Positions 8,045 through 17,172 of a stretch of 64,000 bases of DNA are shown piece by piece. Where the stretch lies: the NCBI GenBank assembly GCA_039636775.1, contig CP143429.1, positions 1,860,001 through 1,924,000 on the forward strand, read 5' to 3'. The stretch is from Micrococcaceae bacterium Sec5.8. Its GTDB lineage: Bacteria > Actinomycetota > Actinomycetes > Actinomycetales > Micrococcaceae. A program made the position numbers and the translations under genes. The notes under the pieces are model-generated. The model was given only the letters and a program-made list of their open reading frames with translations, searched no databases and had not been told where the DNA came from. Positions within the stretch are counted from its first letter, which is position 1, and each line of letters opens with the position of its first letter.

Positions 8045-8425
8045 ATGTTGAAGGATCTTGATGTCATAGCAGTCCTTCCTGCGAAGGACATCGTCCGGGC
8101 GAGTAACTTCTACCGCGACGTGCTCGGTTTGGAGCCGGCGGAGTCCATGGACGAGGAAAACCTGATATACCGCTGCGGCACAGGCACGGCGTTCCTTCTC
8201 TATCAAACGGGCAATGCCGGGAGTGCCAAGAACACCCAGATGGGGTGGGAAACAAACGACATCGAGGCCGAGGTCGAAGACCTGCGCGCCCGCGGTGTTG
8301 TCTTCGAGGAGTACGATTTTCCCGGTCTGAAAACAGAGAACGGCATAGCTTCGACGCCGGTTGGCAAGGCCGCGTGGTTCCTCGACAGTGAGGGCAACAT
8401 TCTCAATCTGTCTCAGGGCCAATAG
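8045..8425 (+). CDS. VOC (glyoxalase/bleomycin-resistance fold) protein
   Basis: Protein of 126 aa made of one vicinal-oxygen-chelate module pair. It starts with DLDVIAVLPAKDIVRASNFY, followed by RDVLGLEP, and ends AAWFLDSEGNILNLSQ, with the Glu/Asp-rich end typical of the fold. Such proteins bind a metal or a small ligand; the substrate is unknown. AAGGGAGAAA stands a few bases before the ATG. The last 23 bases overlap the end of the convergent MFS gene. Confidence 0.85.
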   Translation: MLKDLDVIAVLPAKDIVRASNFYRDVLGLEPAESMDEENLIYRCGTGTAFLLYQTGNAGSAKNTQMGWETNDIEAEVEDLRARGVVFEEYDFPGLKTENGIASTPVGKAAWFLDSEGNILNLSQGQ

Positions 8426-10064
8426 TTCCGGCCTCGGCGGTGAGCGCAGCGGGCGGGCGCTCCTGAGCGCTGACGGCCTCGCCAGGGAGCCGGCCGGTCA
8501 TAAACAATCCCGCGATCGCCAGCAACGCGCTCAGGGCAAGAGCCGTCCGCAGGGCGTCCAGCCGGGAGACGGAGTTGACGGACATGACGGCATCAGCCGT
8601 CGTCTGGTCTACGCCGGCGCGATCAAGCGCGCCCCGCAGCTGGGTGTCGGACAGGAAGGGGACGCCGCTGGCCAACTGGACCTTAGCCTGGTCCTGCACC
8701 TGGCTGGGAACGGCGGGATTGTCCTGGATACCTGCCATCAGTGAGGTGCCGAGGGTGGCGATGAGCACCGACCCGATCAGCGCGGTGCCCAGGGAAGCCC
8801 CGAGGTTGGTGGCAGTGTTCTGCAACCCGCCGACCTCTGCCGATTGGGAGTCCGGTACGGCGGAGACCGTGACAGCACCCAATTGGGACGACAAAGCCCC
8901 CAGCCCGAAACCCATGAGCAGCATGGGCACGGCGACAATGCGGGCATCCGCGCCGGGGTCCATCCCGGCCACGAGGACCAGGATGCCGGCGATCATCAGG
9001 AAGAACCCCAGCCGCACCACGCGGCGGGGGCTGGCTTGCGGTCTGACCTTGGGGATGCCGACGGCGGCCAGTATCAGGGCAACTGACAGTGGAAAGATCC
9101 GAATTCCGGTCTCCAGCGCGCTCAGTTCCAACACGACGGACAAGAAGAGCGGGATGGTGAAAAACACCCCGGCCTGCACCAGGAACTGAGCGAAAAAGAC
9201 GCTGAGGCCGCCGGTGAGACGCGCGTTTCGAAACAGCCCGGGGTCGATCAACGGGTCGCCACCTCCAGACGCCAGGTGCGTGGTCCGCCGCAGGAACAGA
9301 TACAGGACGAGCATCCCGCCGATCAGCAGCCACACAACGGGGGAGAGGCCAAGCAGAGTCGGTGCTCCCGGCTTGGCCTGTACCCAGCCCCACTCGCCGG
9401 AGCGCAGCACGCCGTAAACGACCGTTCCGAGTCCGAGGATGGACAATCCGGAACCCGCCAGATCCAGCCGGACCTTGGCCGGAGCAATGTCCTCGACCCG
9501 GCGCAGGACCAGCAGGATCAGCAGGACCATGACGACTTCGCCGACGAAGACATACCGCCAGGAAGCAAAAGTCGTCACGGCGCCGCCGATCAGCGGGCCG
9601 GCGGCGACCGCCATGGCGCCTGCCGCAGCCACAAGTCCGTAGGCGGCGGCGCGGCGCTCCGGCGGAAAATTGGCCGCGACCAGCGAGACGATGGCGGGCA
9701 TGATCAGGGCAGCGCCGATCCCCTCAAAGAGGGACCAACCGATGAGAAGAACGGCGAGGTTGGGGGCCAGCGCCGTGGTCGACGAGCCGACCGCGTAAAT
9801 GACCAAACCCAGCGCGAACGCCCGGCGGCGCCCGAGGATGGTCCCCACCTTGCCGCCGGTGATCATCAGTGATGCCATGACCAGCGTGTAGAGGGTGATC
9901 GCCGTCTGGATGCCGGTGATCGTCGTTCCGAGGTCGGCGGCCACCGTGGCCATCGAAACGTTCATCACCGAACTGTCCAGCGTCATCAGGAACTGGCCGC
10001 TACCCAGCACCCCCAGCACTAGCCCGGAGCCTCTCCGGGCCGTGGTTGACACCCCGGAACTCAC
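8403..10064 (-). CDS. DHA2-type MFS transporter (multidrug efflux-like)
   Basis: Membrane protein of about 553 aa with 14 predicted helices. It starts GVLGSGQFLMTLDSSVMNVS, the typical helix 1 of the EmrB/QacA drug:proton antiporters, and has TGGKVGTILGRRRAFALGL as motif A. The frame is open to 10469, but residues before the GTG at 10064 look uncoded, so I place the start there (VSSGVSTTARRGSG). The ribosome binding site is weak. Substrate unknown. It converges on and overlaps the VOC gene. Confidence 0.88.
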   Translation of the reverse strand: MSSGVSTTARRGSGLVLGVLGSGQFLMTLDSSVMNVSMATVAADLGTTITGIQTAITLYTLVMASLMITGGKVGTILGRRRAFALGLVIYAVGSSTTALAPNLAVLLIGWSLFEGIGAALIMPAIVSLVAANFPPERRAAAYGLVAAAGAMAVAAGPLIGGAVTTFASWRYVFVGEVVMVLLILLVLRRVEDIAPAKVRLDLAGSGLSILGLGTVVYGVLRSGEWGWVQAKPGAPTLLGLSPVVWLLIGGMLVLYLFLRRTTHLASGGGDPLIDPGLFRNARLTGGLSVFFAQFLVQAGVFFTIPLFLSVVLELSALETGIRIFPLSVALILAAVGIPKVRPQASPRRVVRLGFFLMIAGILVLVAGMDPGADARIVAVPMLLMGFGLGALSSQLGAVTVSAVPDSQSAEVGGLQNTATNLGASLGTALIGSVLIATLGTSLMAGIQDNPAVPSQVQDQAKVQLASGVPFLSDTQLRGALDRAGVDQTTADAVMSVNSVSRLDALRTALALSALLAIAGLFMTGRLPGEAVSAQERPPAALTAEAGTIGPETD

Positions 10065-10262
10065 GGTTCCAGCCAGTCGCGTGTGCCCGACGTCCTCGCG
10101 CGCATGAACGCCATGCTCCGCGCACCCGGGCGCACTGTCAAGAACCCGCGGTGACTCACCTATAGTGCTCGCGAAACCGGGTGCATGCCTCCTTTGAGAA
10201 ACGCTCGCTAAATCGCGGGCCGCTTCGGGCACGGCGGTGACGATGAGGGATGGACCTGTCGA

Positions 10263-10370
10263 ATGGCAACGCGTAGGGAAATCACGCAGAAGGACGCCAC
10301 AGATTATGCGAAGTCGTCGAAGACTGCGAAGAGGTTGATTCTGGACGAGCTGGTGGCTTTGACCGGCCGG
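10263..10370 (+). pseudogene. N-terminal stub of an IS transposase
   Basis: The frame starts MATRREITQKDATDYAKSS, then KTAKRLILDELVALTGR. This matches the usual start of integrase-core transposases common in actinobacteria (MATRKEITKKYAxxYAKAS-type). The similarity ends there and the frame stops soon after, so the DDE domain is missing. The flanks 10065-10262 and 10371-10491 show nothing else I recognise. It marks an old insertion between the two divergent genes. Confidence 0.55.
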
Positions 10371-10491
10371 CACACCCTTGATGTGACCCTTCTCGTTGGT
10401 ACTGACATAAGGCAACAGGGAACCGCACCTTACTTCGGGTGGCCTTCGTGACCTAGAGTGGGGCCTCAAGAACCGTCGTCAGGAGTGGTCC

Positions 10492-10806
10492 ATGATTACG
10501 CTGCAGATTGAACACCGGGTCCGGGACTTCGGCATGTGGAGGAGCGCATTCGACAGTGATCCGCTAAACCGTCAGGCCTCCGGGGTGCGGTCATACCGGA
10601 TCTCCCGCCCGCTTGACCAGCAGGACTACGTGATGCTGGAGATGGACTTTGATACGCAGGAAGCCGCGGTGGACTTCCTGGGGCGGCTGCAGAACGACAC
10701 GTGGAAGACCGGAGTGACGGCGCCGTCACTGGTGGGTGAGCCGTCCACCAGAATCGTAGAGACGGTGGCCATCGAGGAAGTGGTTGCCGGCGGTTCCCCG
10801 GGATAA
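10492..10806 (+). CDS. small conserved protein, dimeric alpha-beta barrel-like
   Basis: Protein of 104 aa. The pattern MITLQIEHRVRDFGMWRSAF, then SYRISRPLDQQDYVMLEMDF and AVDFLGRLQ, suggests a ferredoxin-like alpha/beta barrel as in antibiotic-biosynthesis-monooxygenase-like or cyclase-like proteins. No catalytic residues can be named. AGGAG precedes the ATG by six bases. The stop TAA is shared with the candidate -10 element of the following selO gene. Confidence 0.6.
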   Translation: MITLQIEHRVRDFGMWRSAFDSDPLNRQASGVRSYRISRPLDQQDYVMLEMDFDTQEAAVDFLGRLQNDTWKTGVTAPSLVGEPSTRIVETVAIEEVVAGGSPG

Positions 10807-10809
10807 TCT
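10804..10809 (+). promoter_or_regulatory. candidate -10 element, leaderless start of selO
   Basis: TAATCT lies six bases before the ATG at 10816 and includes the stop codon of the preceding gene. It would allow leaderless expression independent of read-through. The GGGG between them could equally act as a weak ribosome binding site. Confidence 0.35.
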
Positions 10810-10815
10810 TGGGGT

Positions 10816-12279
10816 ATGACTGCCGCAGCCGAATCCACCATCAGTTTTGACGGCCTCTTTGCCACCGAGCTGGGAGAGATGTCCATCCCCTGGCAGGCGG
10901 AGGTGGCACCGGACCCGCGGCTTCTGGTTCTCAATGAGCCGTTGGCCAGGGAGCTCGGCTTCGACCCTTCGTATCTTACGGGGCCGGACGGGGTGCGGTT
11001 CCTGATCGGCAATTTGGTCCCCTCCGGCGCCACTCCGGTGGCACAGGCCTATGCTGGCCACCAGTTCGGTGGATTCGCCCCCCGGCTCGGCGACGGGCGT
11101 GCTCTCCTGCTGGGTGAAATCACGGACGCCGGCGGACGCCTCCGCGACATCCATCTCAAAGGCTCCGGACGCACCCCCTTCTCCCGCGGCGGAGACGGCC
11201 AGGCCGCTGTCGGTCCGATGCTTCGGGAATACATCATCAGTGAGTCCATGCACGCGCTGGGGATCCCCACTACGCGGTCGCTCGCTGTGGTGGCCACGGG
11301 ACGCCCCGTTGCCCGCGAAACCATGCTGCCAGGAGCAGTGCTCACCCGGGTCGCCAGCAGCCACCTGCGCGTCGGCAGCTTCCAGTACGCCCGCGCCACG
11401 GGTGACCTACAGCTGTTGCGCCGCCTTGCGGACCACGCAATAATGCGCCATCACCCCGGCGCTGCCGGGGCCCGGAACCCCTACCTCGCCCTGTTCGAAG
11501 CGGTGATGGCCGCGCAGGCGTCCCTGGTGGCTCAGTGGATGCTGGTCGGGTTCGTTCACGGCGTCATGAACACTGACAACATGACGATCTCCGGTGAGAC
11601 CATCGACTACGGTCCCTGCGCCTTCCTTGACGCCTTCGACCCCGCCGCGGTCTACAGCTCCATCGACGAGACCGGACGTTACGCCTACCGCAATCAGCCC
11701 GTTATCGCAGAATGGAATCTCACACGGCTTGCGGAGGCCCTTCTGCCCCTGCTGCACGACGATCAGGAGCAGGCGGTGGTCCTCGCGCAGGAGTCTCTTC
11801 CCAGGTTCCGCCAGCAGTACAGCGCCGCCTGGACGACGGGCATGAAGGCTAAAATCGGCCTTGCCGACGACCTGGACGACGACGTGGCAGCGTCAGTCAT
11901 TGACGGGCTGCTTGGACTCCTCCAGGAGGGCCAGCCCGACCACACCTCCTTCTTCCGGAACCTCGGCGCAGCCGCGCGCGGCAACTCTGATCCCGCGCGG
12001 AACATGTTTTCGGATCCGGCGGCGTTCACCGCGTGGGCGGAGCAATGGGCCGCCGTGAGCCCCGATGCCGACGCAATGGACCGGGTCAACCCCGTCTACA
12101 TCCCCCGGAACCACCTGGTCGAGGAGGCGCTTGATGCCGCTACGGAGGAAGACCTGGTTCCGTTCCAACGACTCCTTGATGCCGTGACCAGCCCCTATGC
12201 CGCGCGTCCGGGCCAGGAGAGGTACGCGGCAGCGGCACCTCCGGAATTCGGCGCGTACCGGACATTCTGCGGAACCTGA
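10816..12279 (+). CDS. selO: protein adenylyltransferase SelO (YdiU/UPF0061)
   Basis: SelO-family pseudokinase of 487 aa that transfers AMP to Ser, Thr or Tyr of target proteins and responds to redox stress. Motifs in order are [20 protein letters not shown] (about 80-99), the lysine-bearing [18 protein letters not shown] (about 111-128), and the [20 protein letters not shown] catalytic/metal segment (about 248-267), with Asn and Asp ligands. Full family length is present. E. coli SelO ends with a selenocysteine or cysteine near the C-terminus; this protein ends AYRTFCGT, so a plain Cys is in the expected place. Confidence 0.95.
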   Translation: MTAAAESTISFDGLFATELGEMSIPWQAEVAPDPRLLVLNEPLARELGFDPSYLTGPDGVRFLIGNLVPSGATPVAQAYAGHQFGGFAPRLGDGRALLLGEITDAGGRLRDIHLKGSGRTPFSRGGDGQAAVGPMLREYIISESMHALGIPTTRSLAVVATGRPVARETMLPGAVLTRVASSHLRVGSFQYARATGDLQLLRRLADHAIMRHHPGAAGARNPYLALFEAVMAAQASLVAQWMLVGFVHGVMNTDNMTISGETIDYGPCAFLDAFDPAAVYSSIDETGRYAYRNQPVIAEWNLTRLAEALLPLLHDDQEQAVVLAQESLPRFRQQYSAAWTTGMKAKIGLADDLDDDVAASVIDGLLGLLQEGQPDHTSFFRNLGAAARGNSDPARNMFSDPAAFTAWAEQWAAVSPDADAMDRVNPVYIPRNHLVEEALDAATEEDLVPFQRLLDAVTSPYAARPGQERYAAAAPPEFGAYRTFCGT

Positions 12280-12299
12280 ACCGGGCCTGCTCCTGCCCC

Positions 12300-12820
12300 T
12301 CGGCGGCCAGCTGCCGTCGGCCCCGGAGCGCGCAGCTTGGTTTGCCGGCGGAGACCGAGGTGGTCGCGGTCGGCTCGCACGACACAGCTACCTGCGCATC
12401 GTCGGCGAATTCTGGCTGCTTAGCAAATGCCAGCGGGCCTGGTCGGCCCAGGGCCGCACGGAGTGACTGGGTGCCCTTGCTGGACGGCGCAGCAGCGTTG
12501 CCGGCCGGCAGACCGCAGGTCAACGCCGACGACCCGGCATTCTCGGTCCCCGGCAACATGCCCGAGCGGATCCGCGCCGCAGCCCGCGAAACCGGTGCCG
12601 TCGTTCCGGACGAGCCCGAGGCGGTCGTTTGCTGCATCCTGGACAGCCTCGCGGCCGGTTATGCCAGGACCATCAGCGAGGCCGAACGGCTCACCGGCCG
12701 TCGCCGTCGTCGCCGGGCCGGTCGAAGCCACTGCCCTTGGGAACGTGCTGGTTCGGGCCCGTGCCGCTGGTGCTGTCCAGGGCGGACTGGCTGAGCTGAG
12801 GAAGCTGGTTGCCGGCGGCG
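12300..12820 (+). pseudogene. rhamnulokinase/FGGY kinase remnant
   Basis: The frame reads LPAETEVVAVGSHDTAT. After lost text it continues LLDGAAALPAGRPQVNADDP, then VPGNMPERIRAAARETG and AVVCCILDSLAAGYARTI. Another frame carries VVAGPVEATALGNVLVRARA, then GAVQGGLAELRKLV. These are ordered C-terminal segments of RhaB-type sugar kinases. The N-terminal half, the central CGTWS segment and the GGG loop are missing, and at least one frameshift is needed. It is the only coding trace between selO and the LssY_C gene. Confidence 0.7.
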
Positions 12821-12840
12821 CACTTCTGTGCTGCCGCCCG

Positions 12841-14130
12841 TCACGCCCGGTCCGGGGTAGGTGACCCCGGACCGGTACTCCGGGCATAGGTGCGGGACCG
12901 CTGGCTGGAAAGGGCGATGATCAGGAGGATGTCCAGGGAGAGTCCGACAAGGTTCGTCTCGAAGGTGACACGGGGGCCGCCGTTCAGCACGGCTGCGGCC
13001 TGTGCGGTAATAGCGACAACGCTCAGCAGCATGGCAGTGTCCCTGGCACGGTTTCCGCCCCTGAGGATGAACCATGCCAGCAGCATCTCACCGAAGCCAA
13101 AGACCGCGATGACGGTGGCGGTGACCGGCAGCGGCTCGTCGGCTGTCGTCGCCGTAGCGGCGGAGGCGTCGCCCAGCAGCATTGACGCGGCGAGGACGAC
13201 GGCTGCGATGCCACGGAGGAAGACGAGGCAACCGCCGAAGAGCGTGGGAGCCGGGCGCGTGCTTCGACTGCCGGTCCGTGGGCGTTGGCCGTCCGCGCTG
13301 GCCCCTTTGACCCGCGTCAAGTCGACCACCGGCAGGTGCCCGTCCGTCGAGATGGTGTCACCACCACCGTTACGTGCGTGGTAGCCGGTGGAAAAATCGC
13401 GGAGCACCACGACGCCGGCTTCGGGGACAGCCCGCCGCAGGGAGGCCAGCACGTAATCTCTTTCGTCGTCGGTGTTCTCCTCGATTTTGTGGGTGATCTG
13501 GAGTGTGAACAAGGACAACCCCACCGCGCGGTCATACGTTCCGGCCGCCAGCCAATCAACCCGGACTCCGCCCGGGAGCACCCATCCTGGCGGGCAGCGC
13601 CAGAAGCGGATGTGGTGCCGTTTGCCGGGATTGCCGTCGACCTCCTGCTGGTAGGCGAAGTCCTGTTGCCGGCCGAAGAGGAAGAGCGGACTGACGGGTG
13701 CTTCGTCGTAGCTTCGGCGCGTGAGGGTTGCGGTGATGATCCGCCGGCTGCTGGCCAGGTCGACGTCGTCGGCGAGCGTCCAGCCTGATCGTCGCATGGC
13801 GGCATGGACGTGGTTGTCGGTCCCAAGCAGCGCAAGGTTGACCGGGTCCCCCAACAGTCCGTCGCTGGTCCGGGCCCGGCCAATGAAGTAGTCGGGGAGG
13901 TAGATGCGTGTCAGGATCCGGTGCAGCCGGGGCAGCACCAGATAGGCGAGGACGGCCCAGAAAACGATCGCGAACCACAACCTGCCCCGTTGCAGGCTCT
14001 CCTCAAGCAGGATGGTCGCCAGCCAGACGGCGGCCACGCCGCTGAAAACGAACAATCCGGTGTCCAGCACGGTGTCCGTGTCCGGGTTGGGGTGTTGGCC
14101 CCGCCCGGACGTGCGCTCCGCTGTGGTCAC
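12841..14130 (-). CDS. LssY C-terminal-domain membrane protein
   Basis: Membrane protein of 429 aa. Two N-terminal helices (about 22-65) precede a soluble LssY_C-like domain containing GRARTSDGLLGDPVNLALLG, then TDNHVHAAMRRSGW and SLFTLQITHKIEENTDDERD. Four to five further helices occupy the last 130 residues. LssY-type domains are found next to PAP2 phosphatases and DedA proteins, but the molecular role is unknown. It overlaps the upstream PhoD-like gene by four bases (ATGA), so the two are translationally coupled. Confidence 0.75.
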   Translation of the reverse strand: MTTAERTSGRGQHPNPDTDTVLDTGLFVFSGVAAVWLATILLEESLQRGRLWFAIVFWAVLAYLVLPRLHRILTRIYLPDYFIGRARTSDGLLGDPVNLALLGTDNHVHAAMRRSGWTLADDVDLASSRRIITATLTRRSYDEAPVSPLFLFGRQQDFAYQQEVDGNPGKRHHIRFWRCPPGWVLPGGVRVDWLAAGTYDRAVGLSLFTLQITHKIEENTDDERDYVLASLRRAVPEAGVVVLRDFSTGYHARNGGGDTISTDGHLPVVDLTRVKGASADGQRPRTGSRSTRPAPTLFGGCLVFLRGIAAVVLAASMLLGDASAATATTADEPLPVTATVIAVFGFGEMLLAWFILRGGNRARDTAMLLSVVAITAQAAAVLNGGPRVTFETNLVGLSLDILLIIALSSQRSRTYARSTGPGSPTPDRA

Positions 14131-15815
14131 GGCGTCGGCCCCTCGCCGGGGCGCCTGGCTGCCCGCGGAGACACCGTGATGGAGGCCACGCGTTCCAGGT
14201 GCGGGTGCAGGTGGTCTCCGTCATGAACCACCCCCGTCTGCCACCACAGTTTCAGCCCCTCCGACGACACTTCCAGGTTGGCAAGGTTGTTATCGAACCA
14301 GGGGCCCTTGATCCCGGACCAACGAAATGGCGGGTCCGGGACTTTGGCGGAGCGCGCCACCAAGGCCCCCACCGGCGTTGCCAGGCCGTAGGACATGACG
14401 GCCGCGAAGGACCTCATCAGCCGGGGAAGCGGGTTGCGGATGGGGGAGCAGACGGCCTGCACAATCCGGCTGCCCGAGGAGCGCTCCACCTCGGATACAT
14501 ACGAGTAGTGCACGTCCCCGGAGAGGAAAGCGATGGTTTCCGGTGCAGGCCCGCGCTTGCCGTCCGCAACATCGGCCACCATGGCCGCGACCTCCCGGAA
14601 GCTGTTCTGGAAGGCGCCCCAGTGTTCCAGGTCCAGCGCCTGGCGCAGTTTCTCGCCCACCCGGGCTGCGCCTTTCCCCCAGGCGCCCTGGGATAACGAT
14701 TCATTCCAGGATTCGACGTAGTGCAGACCCATCGGCAGCAGAAACGGCAGAGATGTTGCCACGAGTAGGTGGCGGAAACCACCCCGCAACCGGCCGTCGA
14801 GCCAGGCCATTTCGGCCTGATCGACAAGGGCGCGGCGGGTTGGCGCCAGGTCCCGGGCGGCGCGCGAGTCCACCACGATCAGCCGGGTGTCCCCGAAGTC
14901 CCGGCTGTAGCTCCATCGGTAGGACTGCGGGTCCTGGTCGGCCCGGTCCGCGAACCTGTCAAGTTCCGCGCTTATGTCAATCTCGTCGTCGCCAGTGTGC
15001 GCCTTGATCTGCTGCCAGACGGCATCCGACGCCCGTTCCTCCGGCGACAGGTTCCCCAGATGCTGGTAGACCCAGTACGAGGCAAGCCCCGCGACGATCC
15101 GCTCATGCCACCAGGACGTGGCCTCCATCTTCTTCTTCCAGCTGTGCGAGGTGTTCCAGTCATCGCGGATGTCGTGGTCGTCGAAGATCATGGCGCTGGG
15201 CAGGGTGGAGAGCAACCACCTGTTGGTCGGGTCTGACCACGCCAGATAGTAGAGGTGGGCATATTCGTCGTAGTCCTTCAGTTCCTCCCCGGGAGGTTCG
15301 GTGATATCGCGTCGGGTGCGGATGAACTCCTGCATCTGCCCGCTCGTCAGGTCCGCGTAGACCTGGTCCCCCAGGAAAGCGATCAGGTCCGGCCATGGCA
15401 AGTCACCGCCGGAGGCCATCCGCAGGGCGTACGCGCGCAACGAGTCCACACCGTGGGTGCGGTTACCGGCCGCATCATGCGGGACACTTGTCCGGCAGGA
15501 GCCGAAGGCCATCCGCAGCGGTTTGCCCGTCTGCAGCGTCGCAACGGCCGGCGGCGGGAAGTCCGACGCGGGATCGGGCCAAGACTCGGTTCCGTCGACC
15601 TCGACGACGTACGGCGTGACGGTCCCGGGCTCAAGTCCTTCCAGCTCCACTAACGCGTAGTGGTGTCCGTGGACCGAAAAAGTTGCGGCCTCCCAGGACG
15701 TGTCTCCGCCGCGTACAGAAACCCTGCCAGCGGCACGGGTCTCGACCCAGACGCTGGCCGAAGTCTCATCCACGTAGCGCATCATCGGGCCGAGCACCAA
15801 GGGTGAGGTCGTCAT
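14127..15815 (-). CDS. PhoD-like metallophosphatase (alkaline phosphatase D family)
   Basis: Protein of 562 aa with an N-terminal beta domain and a calcineurin-like phosphatase core. Metal-site segments are AFGSCRTS, LIAFLGDQVYAD, MIFDDHDIRDDW and AFLSGDVHYSYVSE. Substrate preference in the family covers phosphodiesters and phospholipid head groups. There is no signal peptide or Tat motif at the N-terminus (MTTSPLVLGPMMRYVDE), unlike secreted PhoD, so it is likely cytoplasmic. TACAAA lies six bases before the ATG, suggesting a leaderless start. It is the first gene of a pair with the LssY_C protein. Confidence 0.88.
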   Translation of the reverse strand: MTTSPLVLGPMMRYVDETSASVWVETRAAGRVSVRGGDTSWEAATFSVHGHHYALVELEGLEPGTVTPYVVEVDGTESWPDPASDFPPPAVATLQTGKPLRMAFGSCRTSVPHDAAGNRTHGVDSLRAYALRMASGGDLPWPDLIAFLGDQVYADLTSGQMQEFIRTRRDITEPPGEELKDYDEYAHLYYLAWSDPTNRWLLSTLPSAMIFDDHDIRDDWNTSHSWKKKMEATSWWHERIVAGLASYWVYQHLGNLSPEERASDAVWQQIKAHTGDDEIDISAELDRFADRADQDPQSYRWSYSRDFGDTRLIVVDSRAARDLAPTRRALVDQAEMAWLDGRLRGGFRHLLVATSLPFLLPMGLHYVESWNESLSQGAWGKGAARVGEKLRQALDLEHWGAFQNSFREVAAMVADVADGKRGPAPETIAFLSGDVHYSYVSEVERSSGSRIVQAVCSPIRNPLPRLMRSFAAVMSYGLATPVGALVARSAKVPDPPFRWSGIKGPWFDNNLANLEVSSEGLKLWWQTGVVHDGDHLHPHLERVASITVSPRAARRPGEGPTP

Positions 15816-15821
15816 GTCTCA

Positions 15822-15827
15822 TTTGTA
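15822..15827 (-). promoter_or_regulatory. candidate -10 element of the phoD-like/LssY_C pair
   Basis: TACAAA on the minus strand is followed by six bases and the ATG at 15815. There is no purine-rich ribosome binding site in between, which fits a leaderless transcript. Confidence 0.4.
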
Positions 15828-15919
15828 CCTGCTCGGCCCGGACGCTGCCATGGTCAGCCGGAAATGGTGCCCGGGCCCGCCGGCGCGGCGCCGGGGTGGG
15901 GGCCGGGTTAGCGGGGGTG

Positions 15920-17035
15920 TCAGCGCCGGGATGCCAGGGCGTAGGTTGCGGTGGCGTAGGCCAGGGCGGCGGCCATGTCCTTGAGCAGGACCGCGTCGAT
16001 ATTGCCGGTCGTGTCGCAGGCCTGGTGGTAGCAGGAATCCAGGACCTTGCCCGCAACCCCGCCAAAAGACTGCACCTGGGCGCGGGTCTTCTCCTCCACA
16101 TCGCCGCTGAACAACCCGCCGGCGGGAATACCGGCCTGCAGGAACGGATCGTAATCGGACCCGCCATCAAAGACCGTGCTCTCCGCCGGCAGCGAATTCG
16201 CCTGGAAGAACCCGAGGAACACCTCCTCGATCTGCTTCGACCCGGCCGGGCCCGCGTCGCCAAACTCCGACCCGTCACCATCATGCACCGACCGCACCCC
16301 GTTCGGGGACGCCATCATGTCCACGTTCAGGTTCGCCATGGTCTGGCCCTTTTCCGCTGTACTCAACTCATCAACGTAGTGCTCGGACCCGTACAGGCCA
16401 TCCTCCTCACCGCCCCAGAACGCGAACCGGATCCGGTTCGCCGGGGTAAACCCGGTCTCCTTCATCCACCGGGCAATCTCCAGGATCGCCGCGACCCCGG
16501 AGCCGTTATCGTTAATGCCCGGCCCCTCCCGCACCGAATCCAGGTGACCGCCCACCACCACCGTGTGCTCCGCGCTCCCGCCGGTATCGGCAATAATGTT
16601 GAAACTCTCCACCTGCTTCCGGTTCCTCCCCTCACCCCGGAACGAGAACGTCTGCCGAACCGGGGTGAACCCGGCAGCACGCAACTGCTCCTCCACATAC
16701 CGGCCCGACGCCTCATACCCCGACGTCCCCGACGCCCGGTTCCCGCCATTATCATCGGCAATGCGCTGCAACGCCTCCAGATGCACCCCCATATCCCGGC
16801 CCCGAAACGCCGCCAACACCGCCCCCGCATCCACCCCACCCGCAGGCTCCAACCGCGAAGCCGTCTCTTTGGACGCTTCGGCTTTACTGGTCGGCCCGCT
16901 GGATCGTTTGCTGGTCTCACGATCTGACGGGGAACTTGGCGGTGCACCCGCCGCGGATTCGGAGGTACAGGCGGTCGCTGACAACAGCAGGACGGCCAGG
17001 ACCGACGGAAGTAGGTGCTTGCGCAGAGTCAACAT
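15920..17035 (-). CDS. M28-family aminopeptidase, lipoprotein
   Basis: Secreted zinc aminopeptidase of 371 aa. The start at 17035 gives a signal peptide MLTLRKHLLPSVLAVLLL ending in a lipobox LSATAC, so the mature protein is lipid-anchored. After a Ser/Lys-rich linker come the M28 motifs VVGGHLDSVREGPGINDNGS (zinc His and bridging Asp), FAFWGGEEDGLYGS (catalytic Glu pair), LNVDMMASPNG (zinc Asp) and YHQACDTTGNI (last zinc His). A protease-associated domain is absent. It probably trims peptides outside the cell. The longer frame to 17113 lacks signal features. Confidence 0.92.
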   Translation of the reverse strand: MLTLRKHLLPSVLAVLLLSATACTSESAAGAPPSSPSDRETSKRSSGPTSKAEASKETASRLEPAGGVDAGAVLAAFRGRDMGVHLEALQRIADDNGGNRASGTSGYEASGRYVEEQLRAAGFTPVRQTFSFRGEGRNRKQVESFNIIADTGGSAEHTVVVGGHLDSVREGPGINDNGSGVAAILEIARWMKETGFTPANRIRFAFWGGEEDGLYGSEHYVDELSTAEKGQTMANLNVDMMASPNGVRSVHDGDGSEFGDAGPAGSKQIEEVFLGFFQANSLPAESTVFDGGSDYDPFLQAGIPAGGLFSGDVEEKTRAQVQSFGGVAGKVLDSCYHQACDTTGNIDAVLLKDMAAALAYATATYALASRR

Positions 17036-17172
17036 GCTGGGAAACCCGTCATTAGTCCGTTTTAAATCGAAGAGTTGGACGCTACCCACTGAGCCCCGGT
17101 CCGCCGCGGTCATTGTTGGATCCGTGGGAGACCCTCTCAGCTGCCATCATTCTTGTTGGTATGGCTGTATGT

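Noticed and set aside
10263..10451. 62-aa small gene
   Set aside because: Only the first 36 residues have family character (transposase). The remainder is out-of-family, so it is listed as a pseudogene.
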